Source of the DNA: Aequorivita vladivostokensis
Lineage (GTDB): Bacteria > Bacteroidota > Bacteroidia > Flavobacteriales > Flavobacteriaceae
Assembly: GCF_000952855.1 (NCBI RefSeq)
Contig: NZ_JSVU01000010.1
Coordinates: 34,798 to 98,797, forward strand
Direction of reading: 5' to 3'
Length of the DNA stretch: 64,000 nt
Shown here: positions 26,403-35,361 of the stretch, piece by piece
Position numbering within the stretch: the first letter of the stretch is position 1
Layout of the letters: each line of letters begins with the position of its first letter
Program-made: the position numbers and the translations under genes
Notes under the pieces: generated by a model
The model's database searches: none
What the model was told of the DNA's origin: nothing
What the model saw: only the letters and a program-made list of their open reading frames with translations

Positions 26403-26960
26403 ATGGCCAGAACAGAATCCAAAATGCTTCCATTGGGAACCCAAGCCCCCGATTTTACATTGATTGACGCAGTAACCAACAATGCCGTTTCCTTAAAGGA
26501 CGTGCGCGGCGAAAAGGGCACGGTAGTGATGTTTATCTGCAACCACTGCCCGTTTGTGAAACATGTAAATGACGAACTGGTGCGTATTTGCAACGATTAC
26601 CGGGTAACCGGTTTTGGATTTGTAGGCATAAACAGCAACGATGTTATCAAATATCCCGAGGATTCCCCTGCCGAAATGTGGCGAACTGCGCGCAGGCACA
26701 ATTATCCCTTTCAGTATTTATATGATGAAACCCAAGAGGTAGCAAAGGCTTACGATGCTGCCTGCACGCCCGATTTCTATCTTTTTGATGATGAACTGAA
26801 ACTGGTTTACAGAGGCCAATTGGACAACAGCCGTCCCGGGAATGGTATTCCCGTAAACGGTAGAGACCTCCGGGAAGCACTGGATAATATCCTAAACAAC
26901 AACCCGCAACGGAGGGACCAAAAACCGAGCATTGGGTGCAATATTAAGTGGAAGGAATAA
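26403..26960 (+). CDS. Thioredoxin-fold (AhpC/TSA-like) redox protein
   Basis: This 185-residue protein has an AhpC/TSA-type fold: GTQAPDFTLIDAVTNNAVSL, FICNHCPFVKHVNDELVRIC and PDFYLFDDELKLVYRGQLDN. The CNHCPF motif suggests a two-cysteine thiol reductase or peroxiredoxin-like activity in the cytoplasm (no signal peptide). The ATG at 26403 is chosen because upstream residues come from repeat-like sequence. It is a single gene, convergent with the fused prolyl isomerase. Confidence 0.82.
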   Translation: MARTESKMLPLGTQAPDFTLIDAVTNNAVSLKDVRGEKGTVVMFICNHCPFVKHVNDELVRICNDYRVTGFGFVGINSNDVIKYPEDSPAEMWRTARRHNYPFQYLYDETQEVAKAYDAACTPDFYLFDDELKLVYRGQLDNSRPGNGIPVNGRDLREALDNILNNNPQRRDQKPSIGCNIKWKE

Positions 26961-27023
26961 ATTCGGGATTCGTTAATTGGGGATCCGGGGTTCGAATTCA
27001 CAAATCCCGAATCCCGAATCACT
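26961..27023. repeat. Nine 7-nt units forming an inverted repeat between convergent genes
   Basis: Heptamers ATTCGGG, ATTCGTT and so on run to AATCCCG, AATCCCG, AATCACT in register. ATTCGGGATTCG (26961-26972) is perfectly complementary to 27008-27019, so the array can fold into a hairpin that may terminate both genes. It starts immediately after the stop codon of the thioredoxin-like gene. Confidence 0.6.
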
Positions 27024-27954
27024 ACTTCACGTCCATCAATTCCACATCAAAAATCAGAGTAGCACTTGGAGGAATAACCCCGCCAGCGCCGCGCTCGCCA
27101 TAGGCAAGATGCGAAGGAATTACAAAACGGGCCTTATCGCCTACTTGCAATAATTGGATGCCTTCATCCCACCCAGCTATTACTTGCCCAACGCCCAGTT
27201 GAAAGTCGATGGGTTGTTTTCTTTTGTATGATGAATCAAACTCGGTTCCATCAGTTAAAGCGCCTTTGTAATGCACGGAAACTGTTTTTCCCTTTTCAGC
27301 TTTTTTACCGTTTCCTTTTTGGATTATTTTGTAAAGCAGACCGCTATCAGTCCTGTCAAAACCTTCTGAAACTTTTTTAAGCTCCGCTTCCTCTTTTGCT
27401 TTTTTTGCGGCAATTCGCTGTTCCCTTTCGCCCGTAAATTTTCTGAAAGCTTCCACGGCGTTCCAGTTTTTGGCTTCCTCGCCTACGCGGATGATTTCTA
27501 CTTTTTGCATCGTATCGCCCTGCGCAATGCTATCCACAACATCCTGCCCTTCCACTACATTTCCAAAAACGGTGTGCTTGTTGTCCAACCACGGCGTAGC
27601 AACGTGCGTTATAAAAAACTGGCTGCCATTGCTCGCTGGCCCGGCGTTTGCCATGGAAAGCACGCCCGGAGTATCGTGGCGAAGGTCTTGATGGAACTCA
27701 TCCTCAAAAGCGTAACCCGGCCCACCGGAACCTGTACCCTTTGGATCGCCGCCCTGAATCATAAAATCTGGGATTACACGGTGAAATTTCAAACCGTCGT
27801 AATAAGGCGTTCCCTGTGGTTTTGCTGAATTTTCCAAGTTTCCTTCAGCCAAAGCCACAAAGTTTCCCACCGTTCCCGGGGTTTTGTCGTGCGTAAGTTT
27901 TATAAGGATTTCTCCTTTTTCCGTCGTTATTTTTGCGTAGATTCCGTCTTGCAT
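27022..27954 (-). CDS. Fused peptidyl-prolyl isomerase: cyclophilin plus FKBP
   Basis: This 310-residue protein has an N-terminal cyclophilin domain (about 5-160: [39 protein letters not shown]), a charged linker (about 165-205) and a C-terminal FKBP domain (about 210-310: [40 protein letters not shown]). Both catalyse proline cis-trans isomerisation in protein folding. No signal peptide is seen from the ATG at 27954, so it is probably cytoplasmic. A longer open frame to 28125 only translates 7-nt repeats and is rejected as coding. Confidence 0.9.
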   Translation of the reverse strand: MQDGIYAKITTEKGEILIKLTHDKTPGTVGNFVALAEGNLENSAKPQGTPYYDGLKFHRVIPDFMIQGGDPKGTGSGGPGYAFEDEFHQDLRHDTPGVLSMANAGPASNGSQFFITHVATPWLDNKHTVFGNVVEGQDVVDSIAQGDTMQKVEIIRVGEEAKNWNAVEAFRKFTGEREQRIAAKKAKEEAELKKVSEGFDRTDSGLLYKIIQKGNGKKAEKGKTVSVHYKGALTDGTEFDSSYKRKQPIDFQLGVGQVIAGWDEGIQLLQVGDKARFVIPSHLAYGERGAGGVIPPSATLIFDVELMDVK

Positions 27955-28002
27955 TTTTTCGTTTTTTAAATTGAAATGCAAAGGTACGGAAATACGATTT
28001 AT

Positions 28003-28072
28003 GAAATTGGAAATAGGAAGTTGGAAGTTTTTGAAAGAGGGATTAGGTATGAGGGATTTGGGATTTGAGAAG
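28003..28072. repeat. Ten degenerate 7-nt units upstream of the fused isomerase gene
   Basis: Units GAAATTG, GAAATAG, GAAGTTG, GAAGTTT, TTGAAAG, AGGGATT, AGGTATG, AGGGATT, TGGGATT and TGAGAAG follow without gaps. The region is open in frame with the isomerase, so it gives a spurious 57-residue N-terminal extension rich in N, P, S and F. Confidence 0.6.
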
Positions 28073-28199
28073 TATATAGAAGGATTTTGGAAAGGGTAAA
28101 TTTGTATATTTGGGAAATACACCATATAAAAATATTAAAACTTGGGTATAGCCAACTATATTAGCGGTATAAGCCCAATAGTGTTGGGGATATAAACAA

Positions 28200-28808
28200 G
28201 TTGCCAGTAATTATGAAGAACATCCTCGCAATAATATTTTCAACAATATTTTTGAGTTCTTACTCTCAAATTGATATTCCTCATACCAAAAGCGGAATTG
28301 AATTTGAAAAGCTGCTTGAGAAAAGAGACACGTTGCGAATAATAAAACATATCCGAAAATTTGACTCCGATTTCTCTTCGAATTGGAAATTGAACAAAAT
28401 AGAAACAAAAGCAGAAATTGACCATTTTAAATTCGGCTATAACATTGAGTGGATTAAGAAAAAATCTGACACAATTATTTATCGAACTTATACTTTCGAT
28501 ATTGATGGGAACTATTATTATGGTTTCGAACAAAGAGAACTGAATGATAAAGTTATAAGTCGTGGCGGAATAGAAATAGAAAACGGGACTTTAAAATACA
28601 TCAGACAATTTTATCCGGAGAGGAAGAAAAATATTTTATCAGTAGGAGCCTATGAATTTGAGTTATACAAAAAGGGTAAGTTAATATCAATTTACAGAAC
28701 CCGATATTTAAATCATTTTCATATGCTTACCGAAGAAAAAAACAAAGACGAAGTAGAATTAATTTATGGAATTGATTTCCTAAACGTGAAAGAATAACTA
28801 CTGGCAAC
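28200..28808 (+). mobile_element. Putative single-gene cassette bounded by 10-bp inverted repeats
   Basis: GTTGCCAGTA (28200-28209) and its exact complement TACTGGCAAC (28799-28808) enclose one gene. They lie 3 nt before its ATG and 1 nt after its stop codon. The leader (28130-28199) has a CCCAA/TTGGG hairpin at about 28173-28188. No transposase is present. The tight packing resembles integron-type or other gene cassettes, but the arms do not match a standard attC site. Confidence 0.5.
28213..28797 (+). CDS. Secreted protein of unknown function in a cassette-like unit
   Basis: This 194-residue protein has a signal peptide (MKNILAIIFSTIFLSSYSQ). The mature part is rich in charged and aromatic residues (FDIDGNYYYGFEQRELNDKV) and looks like a beta-rich exported protein; no family is recognised. 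The ATG at 28213 is preferred over the TTG at 28201, which lies inside the inverted-repeat arm. The gene is visibly more AT-rich than its neighbours, which together with the flanking arms suggests acquisition. Confidence 0.7.
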   Translation: MKNILAIIFSTIFLSSYSQIDIPHTKSGIEFEKLLEKRDTLRIIKHIRKFDSDFSSNWKLNKIETKAEIDHFKFGYNIEWIKKKSDTIIYRTYTFDIDGNYYYGFEQRELNDKVISRGGIEIENGTLKYIRQFYPERKKNILSVGAYEFELYKKGKLISIYRTRYLNHFHMLTEEKNKDEVELIYGIDFLNVKE

Positions 28809-28853
28809 AAAGAACCGAGCAAAAAAACAACTTAAGGAATACCCAAAGAAGGC

Positions 28854-28888
28854 ATTCCATCCCTAATTCCTCATACCTCATCCCTATT
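28854..28888. repeat. Five 7-nt units (ATTCCAT to CCCTATT)
   Basis: ATTCCAT, CCCTAAT, TCCTCAT, ACCTCAT and CCCTATT are in register between the cassette-like gene and the ABC ATPase gene. Confidence 0.5.
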
Positions 28889-28968
28889 TCAACACATTTG
28901 TAACAATTCCCCAACCCATTCGTCATACAAACAACCTCCCGTTAGCTATCGGGACCTAAAACAATTCC

Positions 28969-29865
28969 GTGGAAAACATTCTCACCATAAACAACCTCAC
29001 CAAAAAATTTGGCGCGCTAACTGCCGTGGATAATCTTTCCTTTTCCATTGAAAAAGGCAACGTGTACGGCATCCTCGGCCCCAACGGTAGCGGCAAAAGC
29101 ACTACCCTAGGCATCGTGCTGAATGTGGTAAACAAAACCAGTGGCAACTTTAAATGGTTTGATGGCAACATCGATACGCACAATGCCTTAAAAAAAGTGG
29201 GCGCCATCATTGAGCGCCCCAACTTTTACCCGTATATGACCGCCGTGCAAAACCTGCAATTGGTGTGTAAAATAAAGGAAGTTTCGGAAGAAAAGATTTC
29301 TGAAAAACTAAAGCTCGTAGGACTTTTGGATAGAATGGACAGCAAGTTCAGTACTTTTTCCCTGGGAATGAAACAACGTTTGGCAATCGCTTCGGCACTG
29401 CTAAACGACCCCGAAATACTGATTCTCGACGAACCCACAAACGGCTTGGACCCACAGGGTATCCACCAAATTCGGGAAATTATAAAAGTAATTGCTTCCC
29501 AGGGAACAACTATTTTGTTGGCTTCACATTTATTGGACGAGGTTGAAAAAGTTTGTACGCACGTGGTAATTCTTCGGAAAGGGGTAAGTCTCTATTCCGG
29601 CAGTGTGGACGGGATGAACGCCAGCCACGGTTTTTTAACCATGCAGAGCAATGATATGGAAGCGCTGCAAAAAGCTTTGGAAGGAAATACGGCCTTTGGA
29701 ACCGTAAAACGCGAGGGCGATTTTATCATCGCTTACCTCAACAATCCAATGGACGCCTCGGAAGTGAACAAACTGCTTTTTGAAAAAGGCATCACGCTGA
29801 GCCATCTTGTGAAACGTAAGGAAAGCCTTGAAGAACAATTCCTTGAACTTACCAAACAAAACTAA
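28969..29865 (+). CDS. ABC-2 transporter ATP-binding protein
   Basis: This 298-residue ATPase has Walker A GPNGSGKST, signature LGMKQRLAIASALL (in TFSLGMKQR), Walker B EILILDEP and the H-loop LASHLLDEVEK. A C-terminal extension (about 215-298) is typical of BcrA/CcmA-like ATPases of ABC-2 exporters. It starts at a GTG (28969); the next gene, 7 nt after the stop codon, is its membrane partner. The substrate is unknown; lipid, peptide or gliding-type export are options. Confidence 0.88.
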   Translation: MENILTINNLTKKFGALTAVDNLSFSIEKGNVYGILGPNGSGKSTTLGIVLNVVNKTSGNFKWFDGNIDTHNALKKVGAIIERPNFYPYMTAVQNLQLVCKIKEVSEEKISEKLKLVGLLDRMDSKFSTFSLGMKQRLAIASALLNDPEILILDEPTNGLDPQGIHQIREIIKVIASQGTTILLASHLLDEVEKVCTHVVILRKGVSLYSGSVDGMNASHGFLTMQSNDMEALQKALEGNTAFGTVKREGDFIIAYLNNPMDASEVNKLLFEKGITLSHLVKRKESLEEQFLELTKQN

Positions 29866-29872
29866 CCTCCCA

Positions 29873-30709
29873 ATGCTACGATTATTAAATATAGAACTCC
29901 AAAAACTGCGCTATAACCGTTCGGCAAAGGTTATTTCCATTATTTATTTTGTGCTTATCACTTTCATCGCCTTGATTGCTTCCATCGAATTCAATTTTGG
30001 TGACTTCCACTTTCGGGTGGCGGACCAAGGAATTTTCAATTTTCCGTATATCTGGCATTTCAATACGTATGTGGCGGCAATTCTCAAATTGTTTTTAGCT
30101 ATCGTGATTGTGTCCATGATGAGCAACGAGTACAGTTACCGTACCCTAAAACAGAATTTAATTGATGGGTTGAGCAAGAAAGAGTTTGTGCTTTCAAAGT
30201 TTTTAACGGTATTGCTTTTCGCCGTAATTTCCACCGTTTTTATTTTTTTGGTATCCCTTATCCTTGGGCTGGCTTTTTCGGATTACAATGAAATAGGCAT
30301 CATTTTTAGCGATATGGAATACATTGCGGCCTATTTTATAAAGCTAGTAGCCTTTTTCTCCTTCTGTCTTTTTCTAGGTGTTTTGGTGAAACGTTCTGCC
30401 TTTGCGCTCGGGTTCTTAATTGTATGGCAGGTTATTGAATGGCTGCTGTATGGCTTGATGAAATGGCAATTTTTTAAAGACACCGAAATAGCCGATAACA
30501 TTTCGCTATTCTTTCCGCTGAATGCCATGGCAAACCTCATCAAGGAACCGCTAAGCCGTTTGGGCGCGATTCAATCTGCCGCAAACCAATTGGGCGAAAA
30601 TTTCAACAAAGATTATGGCGTAAGTTGGTTGAATGTACTCATTGTATTGGTGTGGACAGCCCTTTTTATCTACTGGTCCTATGCTATTTTGAAGAAGAGA
30701 GACTTGTAA
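29873..30709 (+). CDS. ABC-2 transporter permease
   Basis: This 278-residue membrane protein has about six helices, starting MLRLLNIELQKLRYNRSAKV with the typical ABC-2 N-terminal amphipathic segment, and the SNEYSYRTLKQNLIDGLSKK loop. It forms the channel for the ATPase encoded just upstream. The ATG at 29873 is chosen because an upstream frame would overlap the ATPase gene by 38 nt. Confidence 0.83.
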   Translation: MLRLLNIELQKLRYNRSAKVISIIYFVLITFIALIASIEFNFGDFHFRVADQGIFNFPYIWHFNTYVAAILKLFLAIVIVSMMSNEYSYRTLKQNLIDGLSKKEFVLSKFLTVLLFAVISTVFIFLVSLILGLAFSDYNEIGIIFSDMEYIAAYFIKLVAFFSFCLFLGVLVKRSAFALGFLIVWQVIEWLLYGLMKWQFFKDTEIADNISLFFPLNAMANLIKEPLSRLGAIQSAANQLGENFNKDYGVSWLNVLIVLVWTALFIYWSYAILKKRDL

Positions 30710-30814
30710 AAAGTTGGTGGGCCGATAGGTTCGTGAGTGTAGTGGTGTAAAAGTTTATGGGGTTTATTACCTCCTTTTTGCTATATTTAGCAGACAATCC
30801 ACAGAAACTCTTTT

Positions 30815-33241
30815 TTGAAATATATTTTTACCATAATCTGCTTATTCTTTTTCACTGAAGTTTTTTCACAGGAAATTTCGCTTTATCAGCAATTCAATGG
30901 GCGTTACGATTACACGGCCTTTGGGAACACATTAAACGTTGAGGAAAACGGCCAAGGCGGACAGTGCTTCATCCTCACAAGCAGCAGCGCCGATTTTCAA
31001 CTACAGCCAAACCAGGAAGTGGTGGCAGCCTATCTATATTGGGCCGGTTCGGGGCCGGGCCATTTCGACGTTACTTTTAACCAAGTGCCCATTGCCGCGG
31101 AACGTACCTTTAACCTAACTTTTAACAGTGGAGGCCAAGATTATATCTACTTTGCGGCCTTTGCCGATGTTACCCAGCAGGTTCAAACCACGGGCAACGG
31201 CAACTATACGCTTTCCGATTTGGACCTTACCCTAGTGATTCCCGCATATTGCAGTCCGCCAGGTTCTGGTACCAACTTTGGGGGCTGGGCGGTTACGGTG
31301 ATTTATGAAGACGCTTCCCTACCCAACAACCAAGTAAATGTTTTTGACGGCCTGGAGAGTGTTTCCAGCCAGAATCAGACTTTGGATATTACATTGGACA
31401 ACCTCATGGTACTCGACACCCAAGGCGCAAAAGTTGGTTTTTTGGCTTGGGAAGGCGATAGTGGGATTTCGGTTAATGAAACCCTTCGCTTTAACGGCAA
31501 TATCCTCAGCAATCTACCCCTGAATCCTCCCGACAACGCCTTTAACGGTACCAACAGTTTTACCGGTAGCGATGTGCTTTACAATATGGATATTGACGTG
31601 TATCCTATTTCAAATTTTATAAACCCGGGCGATACTTCGGCCAACATCCAACTTACCAGCGGCCAGGATTTTGTGATGGTTAACAATATTATTACCGTTT
31701 TAAACACGGAATTGCCCGATGCCACCATTTCCATAGACAATATTATCGGCGGTACCGAATGCGGCAATCGCGAACTAACGCTGGATTACACGGTTTACAA
31801 CCTCAACAGCACCGACGTGCTTCCGGCAGGAACGCCCATCGCTTTTTATGCAGATGAAACGCTGGTGGCCCAAAGTGCAACCGTGGCCGTAATTCCCATT
31901 GACGGACAGGAAAACGGAAGCATTACGTTCACGGTTCCCAACAGTATTGAAGCTGATTTTATTCTGAAAGCGGTAGTGGACGATACCGGCAACGGCACTG
32001 GAATTGTCAATGAAACCAACGAAGACAATAACGAAGACGAAGCGCCTATTCATTTATTGTTAAACCCTGTAATCACGGGACTGCGCAATCTGGAAACCTG
32101 CGATGTTTTTGGTGAGGAGTATTTCGATTTAACCGAAGCCACTTCACAAATAGACCCTATTTATGAATTGAGTTTTCACCTTTCGGAAGCGGATGCACAG
32201 AATAATGTAAACCCAATCGCCAACCCAGAAAATTTTCAGAACACCGAAAATCCGCAGACCATTTACATCCGGGTTTCCAATCCAGACTGTTTTTTGATTG
32301 ATAGTTTTACGGTGGAAGTACTCCCCTGCCCGCTGCCCGACGCTACTATTGCCATTCCGGAAGTGTCCGCTTGCCGCGATAGGGCATTATTGCTTCCGTT
32401 TACCGTTTATAATTTGGAGGCCACGGGGCCTTTGCCGGCCAATACTTCGGTGGCGTTTTATGCGGAAGGTGTGTTGCTCGCACTTTCCCAAACACAGCAG
32501 GAAATCCCCATTGACGGCAGTGAAAATGGCGAAGTGGAATTGCTGCTTCCCGATAATTTACCAAACACATTTTCAATCACCGCTGTGGTGGACGATGACG
32601 GCAACGGCAATGGTGCAGTTGAAGAACTTAGGGAAGATAATAACAGTTTTACGCAAACCATTTCTTTTGAAAGCATCCCGCCAATCCCCAGTTTGCCGGA
32701 TTTATTGGAGTGCGACACGGGTTTTGACACGGCGATTTTCGACTTGACCCAACAGGATGAATTGATTAGGACGGGACCCGATGATGTGGTTCAGTATTTC
32801 ACATCGCTTGAAAATGCTTCGGAAAACAGCAATCCCATCAGTAACCCAACGGAATACCAAAACGGCTCGGATCCACAGACAATTTATGTACGGCTGGAAA
32901 ACGAAATCTGTTTTGCCACAGCTGCCTTTTTATTGACTACTGAAAATTGCGCGCCTTTTATCCCCCAAGGCTTTTCGCCCAATGGCGATGGCATTAATGA
33001 TGTTTTTGAGATAAGCAATCTATTGAACATATACGAAAACTTTGAGTTGAATATTTACTCCCGCGAAGGCAATTTAATCCACACCGCCCACAACGCCGAT
33101 GGTTTTTGGGATGGGGTGGCCACGGAAGGATTACTGTTTACCGGAAGCGTCGTTCCCGTGGGTACGTATTATTACGTTTTGGTTTTGAACGACCCCAAAT
33201 ATCCCGAGGCTTTTATTGGCTGGGTTTATGTGAATTATTAA
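30815..33241 (+). CDS. Large secreted protein with type B T9SS (gliding-motility-type) C-terminal domain
   Basis: This 808-residue protein begins at a TTG (30815) with a signal peptide ending FFTEVFSQ. A beta-rich region (about 20-300) is followed by two CARDB-like repeats (about 310-410 and 510-615) that share NNEDEAP/NNSFTQT-type ends. Two segments (about 425-505 and 625-710) resemble adhesion repeats. The C-terminus has PQGFSPNGDGINDVFEI and ends in WVYVNY, the type B sorting domain exported by the type IX system. It is probably a surface or secreted adhesin. No enzyme motif is seen. Confidence 0.87.
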   Translation: MKYIFTIICLFFFTEVFSQEISLYQQFNGRYDYTAFGNTLNVEENGQGGQCFILTSSSADFQLQPNQEVVAAYLYWAGSGPGHFDVTFNQVPIAAERTFNLTFNSGGQDYIYFAAFADVTQQVQTTGNGNYTLSDLDLTLVIPAYCSPPGSGTNFGGWAVTVIYEDASLPNNQVNVFDGLESVSSQNQTLDITLDNLMVLDTQGAKVGFLAWEGDSGISVNETLRFNGNILSNLPLNPPDNAFNGTNSFTGSDVLYNMDIDVYPISNFINPGDTSANIQLTSGQDFVMVNNIITVLNTELPDATISIDNIIGGTECGNRELTLDYTVYNLNSTDVLPAGTPIAFYADETLVAQSATVAVIPIDGQENGSITFTVPNSIEADFILKAVVDDTGNGTGIVNETNEDNNEDEAPIHLLLNPVITGLRNLETCDVFGEEYFDLTEATSQIDPIYELSFHLSEADAQNNVNPIANPENFQNTENPQTIYIRVSNPDCFLIDSFTVEVLPCPLPDATIAIPEVSACRDRALLLPFTVYNLEATGPLPANTSVAFYAEGVLLALSQTQQEIPIDGSENGEVELLLPDNLPNTFSITAVVDDDGNGNGAVEELREDNNSFTQTISFESIPPIPSLPDLLECDTGFDTAIFDLTQQDELIRTGPDDVVQYFTSLENASENSNPISNPTEYQNGSDPQTIYVRLENEICFATAAFLLTTENCAPFIPQGFSPNGDGINDVFEISNLLNIYENFELNIYSREGNLIHTAHNADGFWDGVATEGLLFTGSVVPVGTYYYVLVLNDPKYPEAFIGWVYVNY

Positions 33242-33246
33242 AAAAG

Positions 33247-33268
33247 AAAGAGCGCTCGCGCGCCCTTT
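33247..33268. terminator. Hairpin between convergent genes
   Basis: AAAGAGCGC (33247-33255) pairs with GCGCCCTTT (33260-33268) with one mismatch and a 4-nt loop. It lies 5 nt after the T9SS-protein stop codon, before the converging vWA gene. Confidence 0.5.
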
Positions 33269-33310
33269 CCCCAAAAAAACCAAACCACCTCACAAATTTG
33301 TAGTTTAGAA

Positions 33311-35197
33311 TTATTTACTGCTTTTTACCAAGCGGATAAACTCGGCACGGTAGCCGTCTTTATCAGTTCCTTTGCCCGCTTCAGCCAAAGCGATTACGTC
33401 TGCCTTCTTTTTGGTGTTAATAAACTCCGAATTTCGAAGCTGCATCCCGAAGAGCGCCACCGCAGCTGAAAATTTTAAATCTTCCGAAGCACTTTCTATA
33501 GCGCTGTTTTCATCTTTCACAGTTTTTACAATCAGCTTGCTTACATCGCCATCAGGTTCTTTGTAGCGGAATTTCACCGTTAGCATTTCATCTGTATAAT
33601 TTCCTGTAATCTGTTTTGTGTATTTCAAATTATCGATATCTTTCAAATACTTACTTTTTATTCCAACTGGGATTATTTCATATAAAGCTGTCACAGTGTG
33701 GCCGCTTCCCAATTCGCCTGCATCTTTGGTATCGTCTTTAAAATCCTCATCGTTCAGCAAACGGTTTTCGTAGCCAATTAAACGGTAAGCCTGTACTTTT
33801 GCAGGGTTGAATTCCACCTGAATTTTCACATCTTTTGCAATTGTGTAAAGCGTGCCGAAAAACTCTGTACCCAGCACTTTCTGCGCTTCTTGCATCGTAT
33901 CGATATAAGCGTGATTTCCATTGCCTTTGTCAGCTAGGGTTTCCAGTTTGCTGTCTTTGTAATTCCCCATTCCGAAACCTAAACAGGTTAGGAATACGCC
34001 GCTTTTGCGCTTTTCTTCAATTAAATTTTCCATGGAACGGTCGCTGGAATTGCCAACATTAAAATCGCCATCTGTTGCAAGAATTACGCGATTGTTACCT
34101 CCTTTGCTGAAATTTTCTGTTGCAATTTTATAAGCCAATTCAATGCCAGCCCCGCCAGCCGTAGAACCGCCTGCACTCAGATTGTCAATAGCTTGGCGAA
34201 TGATAGCCTTCTCCGCTCCCGAAGTTGGTGGCAGCACCAAGCCCGCTGCGCCGGCATAGACCACGATGGCCACTTTGTCCTTTTCGCGCAATTTGTCCAC
34301 CAAAACATTCAGTGCCGATTTTAGCAAAGTCAATTTGTTTGGCGAATCCATCGAGCCGGAAACATCCAATAGGAACACCAAGTTTGATGGCGGCACCTTT
34401 TCCCAAGAAATATCTTTTCCTTTTAAACCGATTCGGACCAACTTGGCATCGGCATTCCAAGGGGAATTAACCACATCTGCGGTAATCGAAAAAGGGTCAT
34501 CGCCTTTGGGTTGTGGATAGTCATAGGCAAAATAGTTTACCATTTCCTCAATCTTTACAGCGTCTTCCGGCACTTTCTGCCCATTGTTGAGCATCCGGCG
34601 AATGTTGCTGTAGCCCGCTTTATCAACGTCTATTGAAAATGTGGAAAGCGGTGCGGTGGTAACGCTCTTAAAGATGTTTTCCTCGATTCGGCCGTAAGAT
34701 TCGTTTTCGGAAACAAGGTTTGAATTGGAAGTAGTTCCGCGCATAACCACAGATGGAGCCTGCCCAACATTGCCATTTATCTGAACACCCTTGGCTTTGC
34801 CTTGAAGCATTTTATCAACTGACCTATTATTTTTTGAAGTAACGGAATACCCCAAGGATTTTTTCTCTCGGGTCGCGCCGTATCCAGTAACCACAACTTC
34901 TTCCAAAACCGCAGCGGCACTAAGGGATACGTTAATTTCCCCAGCCTTTTTAATCTTTACTTCCTTGGTGTCGAAACCCACATACGAATAAGTCAGAATC
35001 TGCCCAATCTGGGCCTCAATAGTATAGCGGCCATCAAAATCCGTCTGGGTGCCGGTGCTTGTTCCCTTAATTATTACGTTCGCTCCCGGCAACGGAAGCT
35101 GTGTGTCATCGGTTACCGTACCGCTGATGGTAACGGTCTGTGCGTTCAGTTGGAGCCCCAACAACGCTACTGCTAAAAATGTGAAAAGTGTCTTCAT
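33311..35197 (-). CDS. von Willebrand factor A protein (YfbK type) with SusC-like N-terminus
   Basis: This 628-residue protein has a signal peptide (LGLQLNAQ), a carboxypeptidase-regulatory-like domain (about 22-95), then VVVTGYGATREKKSLGYSVT, which copies the end of that domain and plug start in SusC receptors. The YfbK-type vWF_A N-terminal region follows (STFSIDVDKAGYSNIRRMLN, about 185-250). The vWA domain has the MIDAS motif FLLDVSGSMDSPNKL (about 278-292), and a C-terminal DUF3520-like region ends the protein. vWA domains bind protein partners through a divalent metal. It is a surface or periplasmic protein of unknown partner. Confidence 0.85.
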   Translation of the reverse strand: MKTLFTFLAVALLGLQLNAQTVTISGTVTDDTQLPLPGANVIIKGTSTGTQTDFDGRYTIEAQIGQILTYSYVGFDTKEVKIKKAGEINVSLSAAAVLEEVVVTGYGATREKKSLGYSVTSKNNRSVDKMLQGKAKGVQINGNVGQAPSVVMRGTTSNSNLVSENESYGRIEENIFKSVTTAPLSTFSIDVDKAGYSNIRRMLNNGQKVPEDAVKIEEMVNYFAYDYPQPKGDDPFSITADVVNSPWNADAKLVRIGLKGKDISWEKVPPSNLVFLLDVSGSMDSPNKLTLLKSALNVLVDKLREKDKVAIVVYAGAAGLVLPPTSGAEKAIIRQAIDNLSAGGSTAGGAGIELAYKIATENFSKGGNNRVILATDGDFNVGNSSDRSMENLIEEKRKSGVFLTCLGFGMGNYKDSKLETLADKGNGNHAYIDTMQEAQKVLGTEFFGTLYTIAKDVKIQVEFNPAKVQAYRLIGYENRLLNDEDFKDDTKDAGELGSGHTVTALYEIIPVGIKSKYLKDIDNLKYTKQITGNYTDEMLTVKFRYKEPDGDVSKLIVKTVKDENSAIESASEDLKFSAAVALFGMQLRNSEFINTKKKADVIALAEAGKGTDKDGYRAEFIRLVKSSK

Positions 35198-35361
35198 AAT
35201 ATGGTTTTTGTGTTAAACTTGAAGTAAAACTACCATACGCAATCGCACTATAAAATAAGGAATGAGCCAACTGGCTTTTTGGATGAGGGAAGTATCTTTT
35301 ACGGACAATTGAAATGTAGAAAATGTAAAAAAACCAGTTTTTACAGAGTTGCGAAAAATTG

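Noticed and set aside
27955..28125. 57-residue N-terminal extension of the fused prolyl isomerase
   Set aside because: The extension translates degenerate 7-nt repeats and is not conserved-looking. The cyclophilin domain starts naturally at the ATG at 27954.
28200..28808. Integron attC site
   Set aside because: The arms GTTGCCAGTA/TACTGGCAAC do not fit the GTTRRRY core, and no integrase is present. It is kept only as a cassette-like unit of unknown type.
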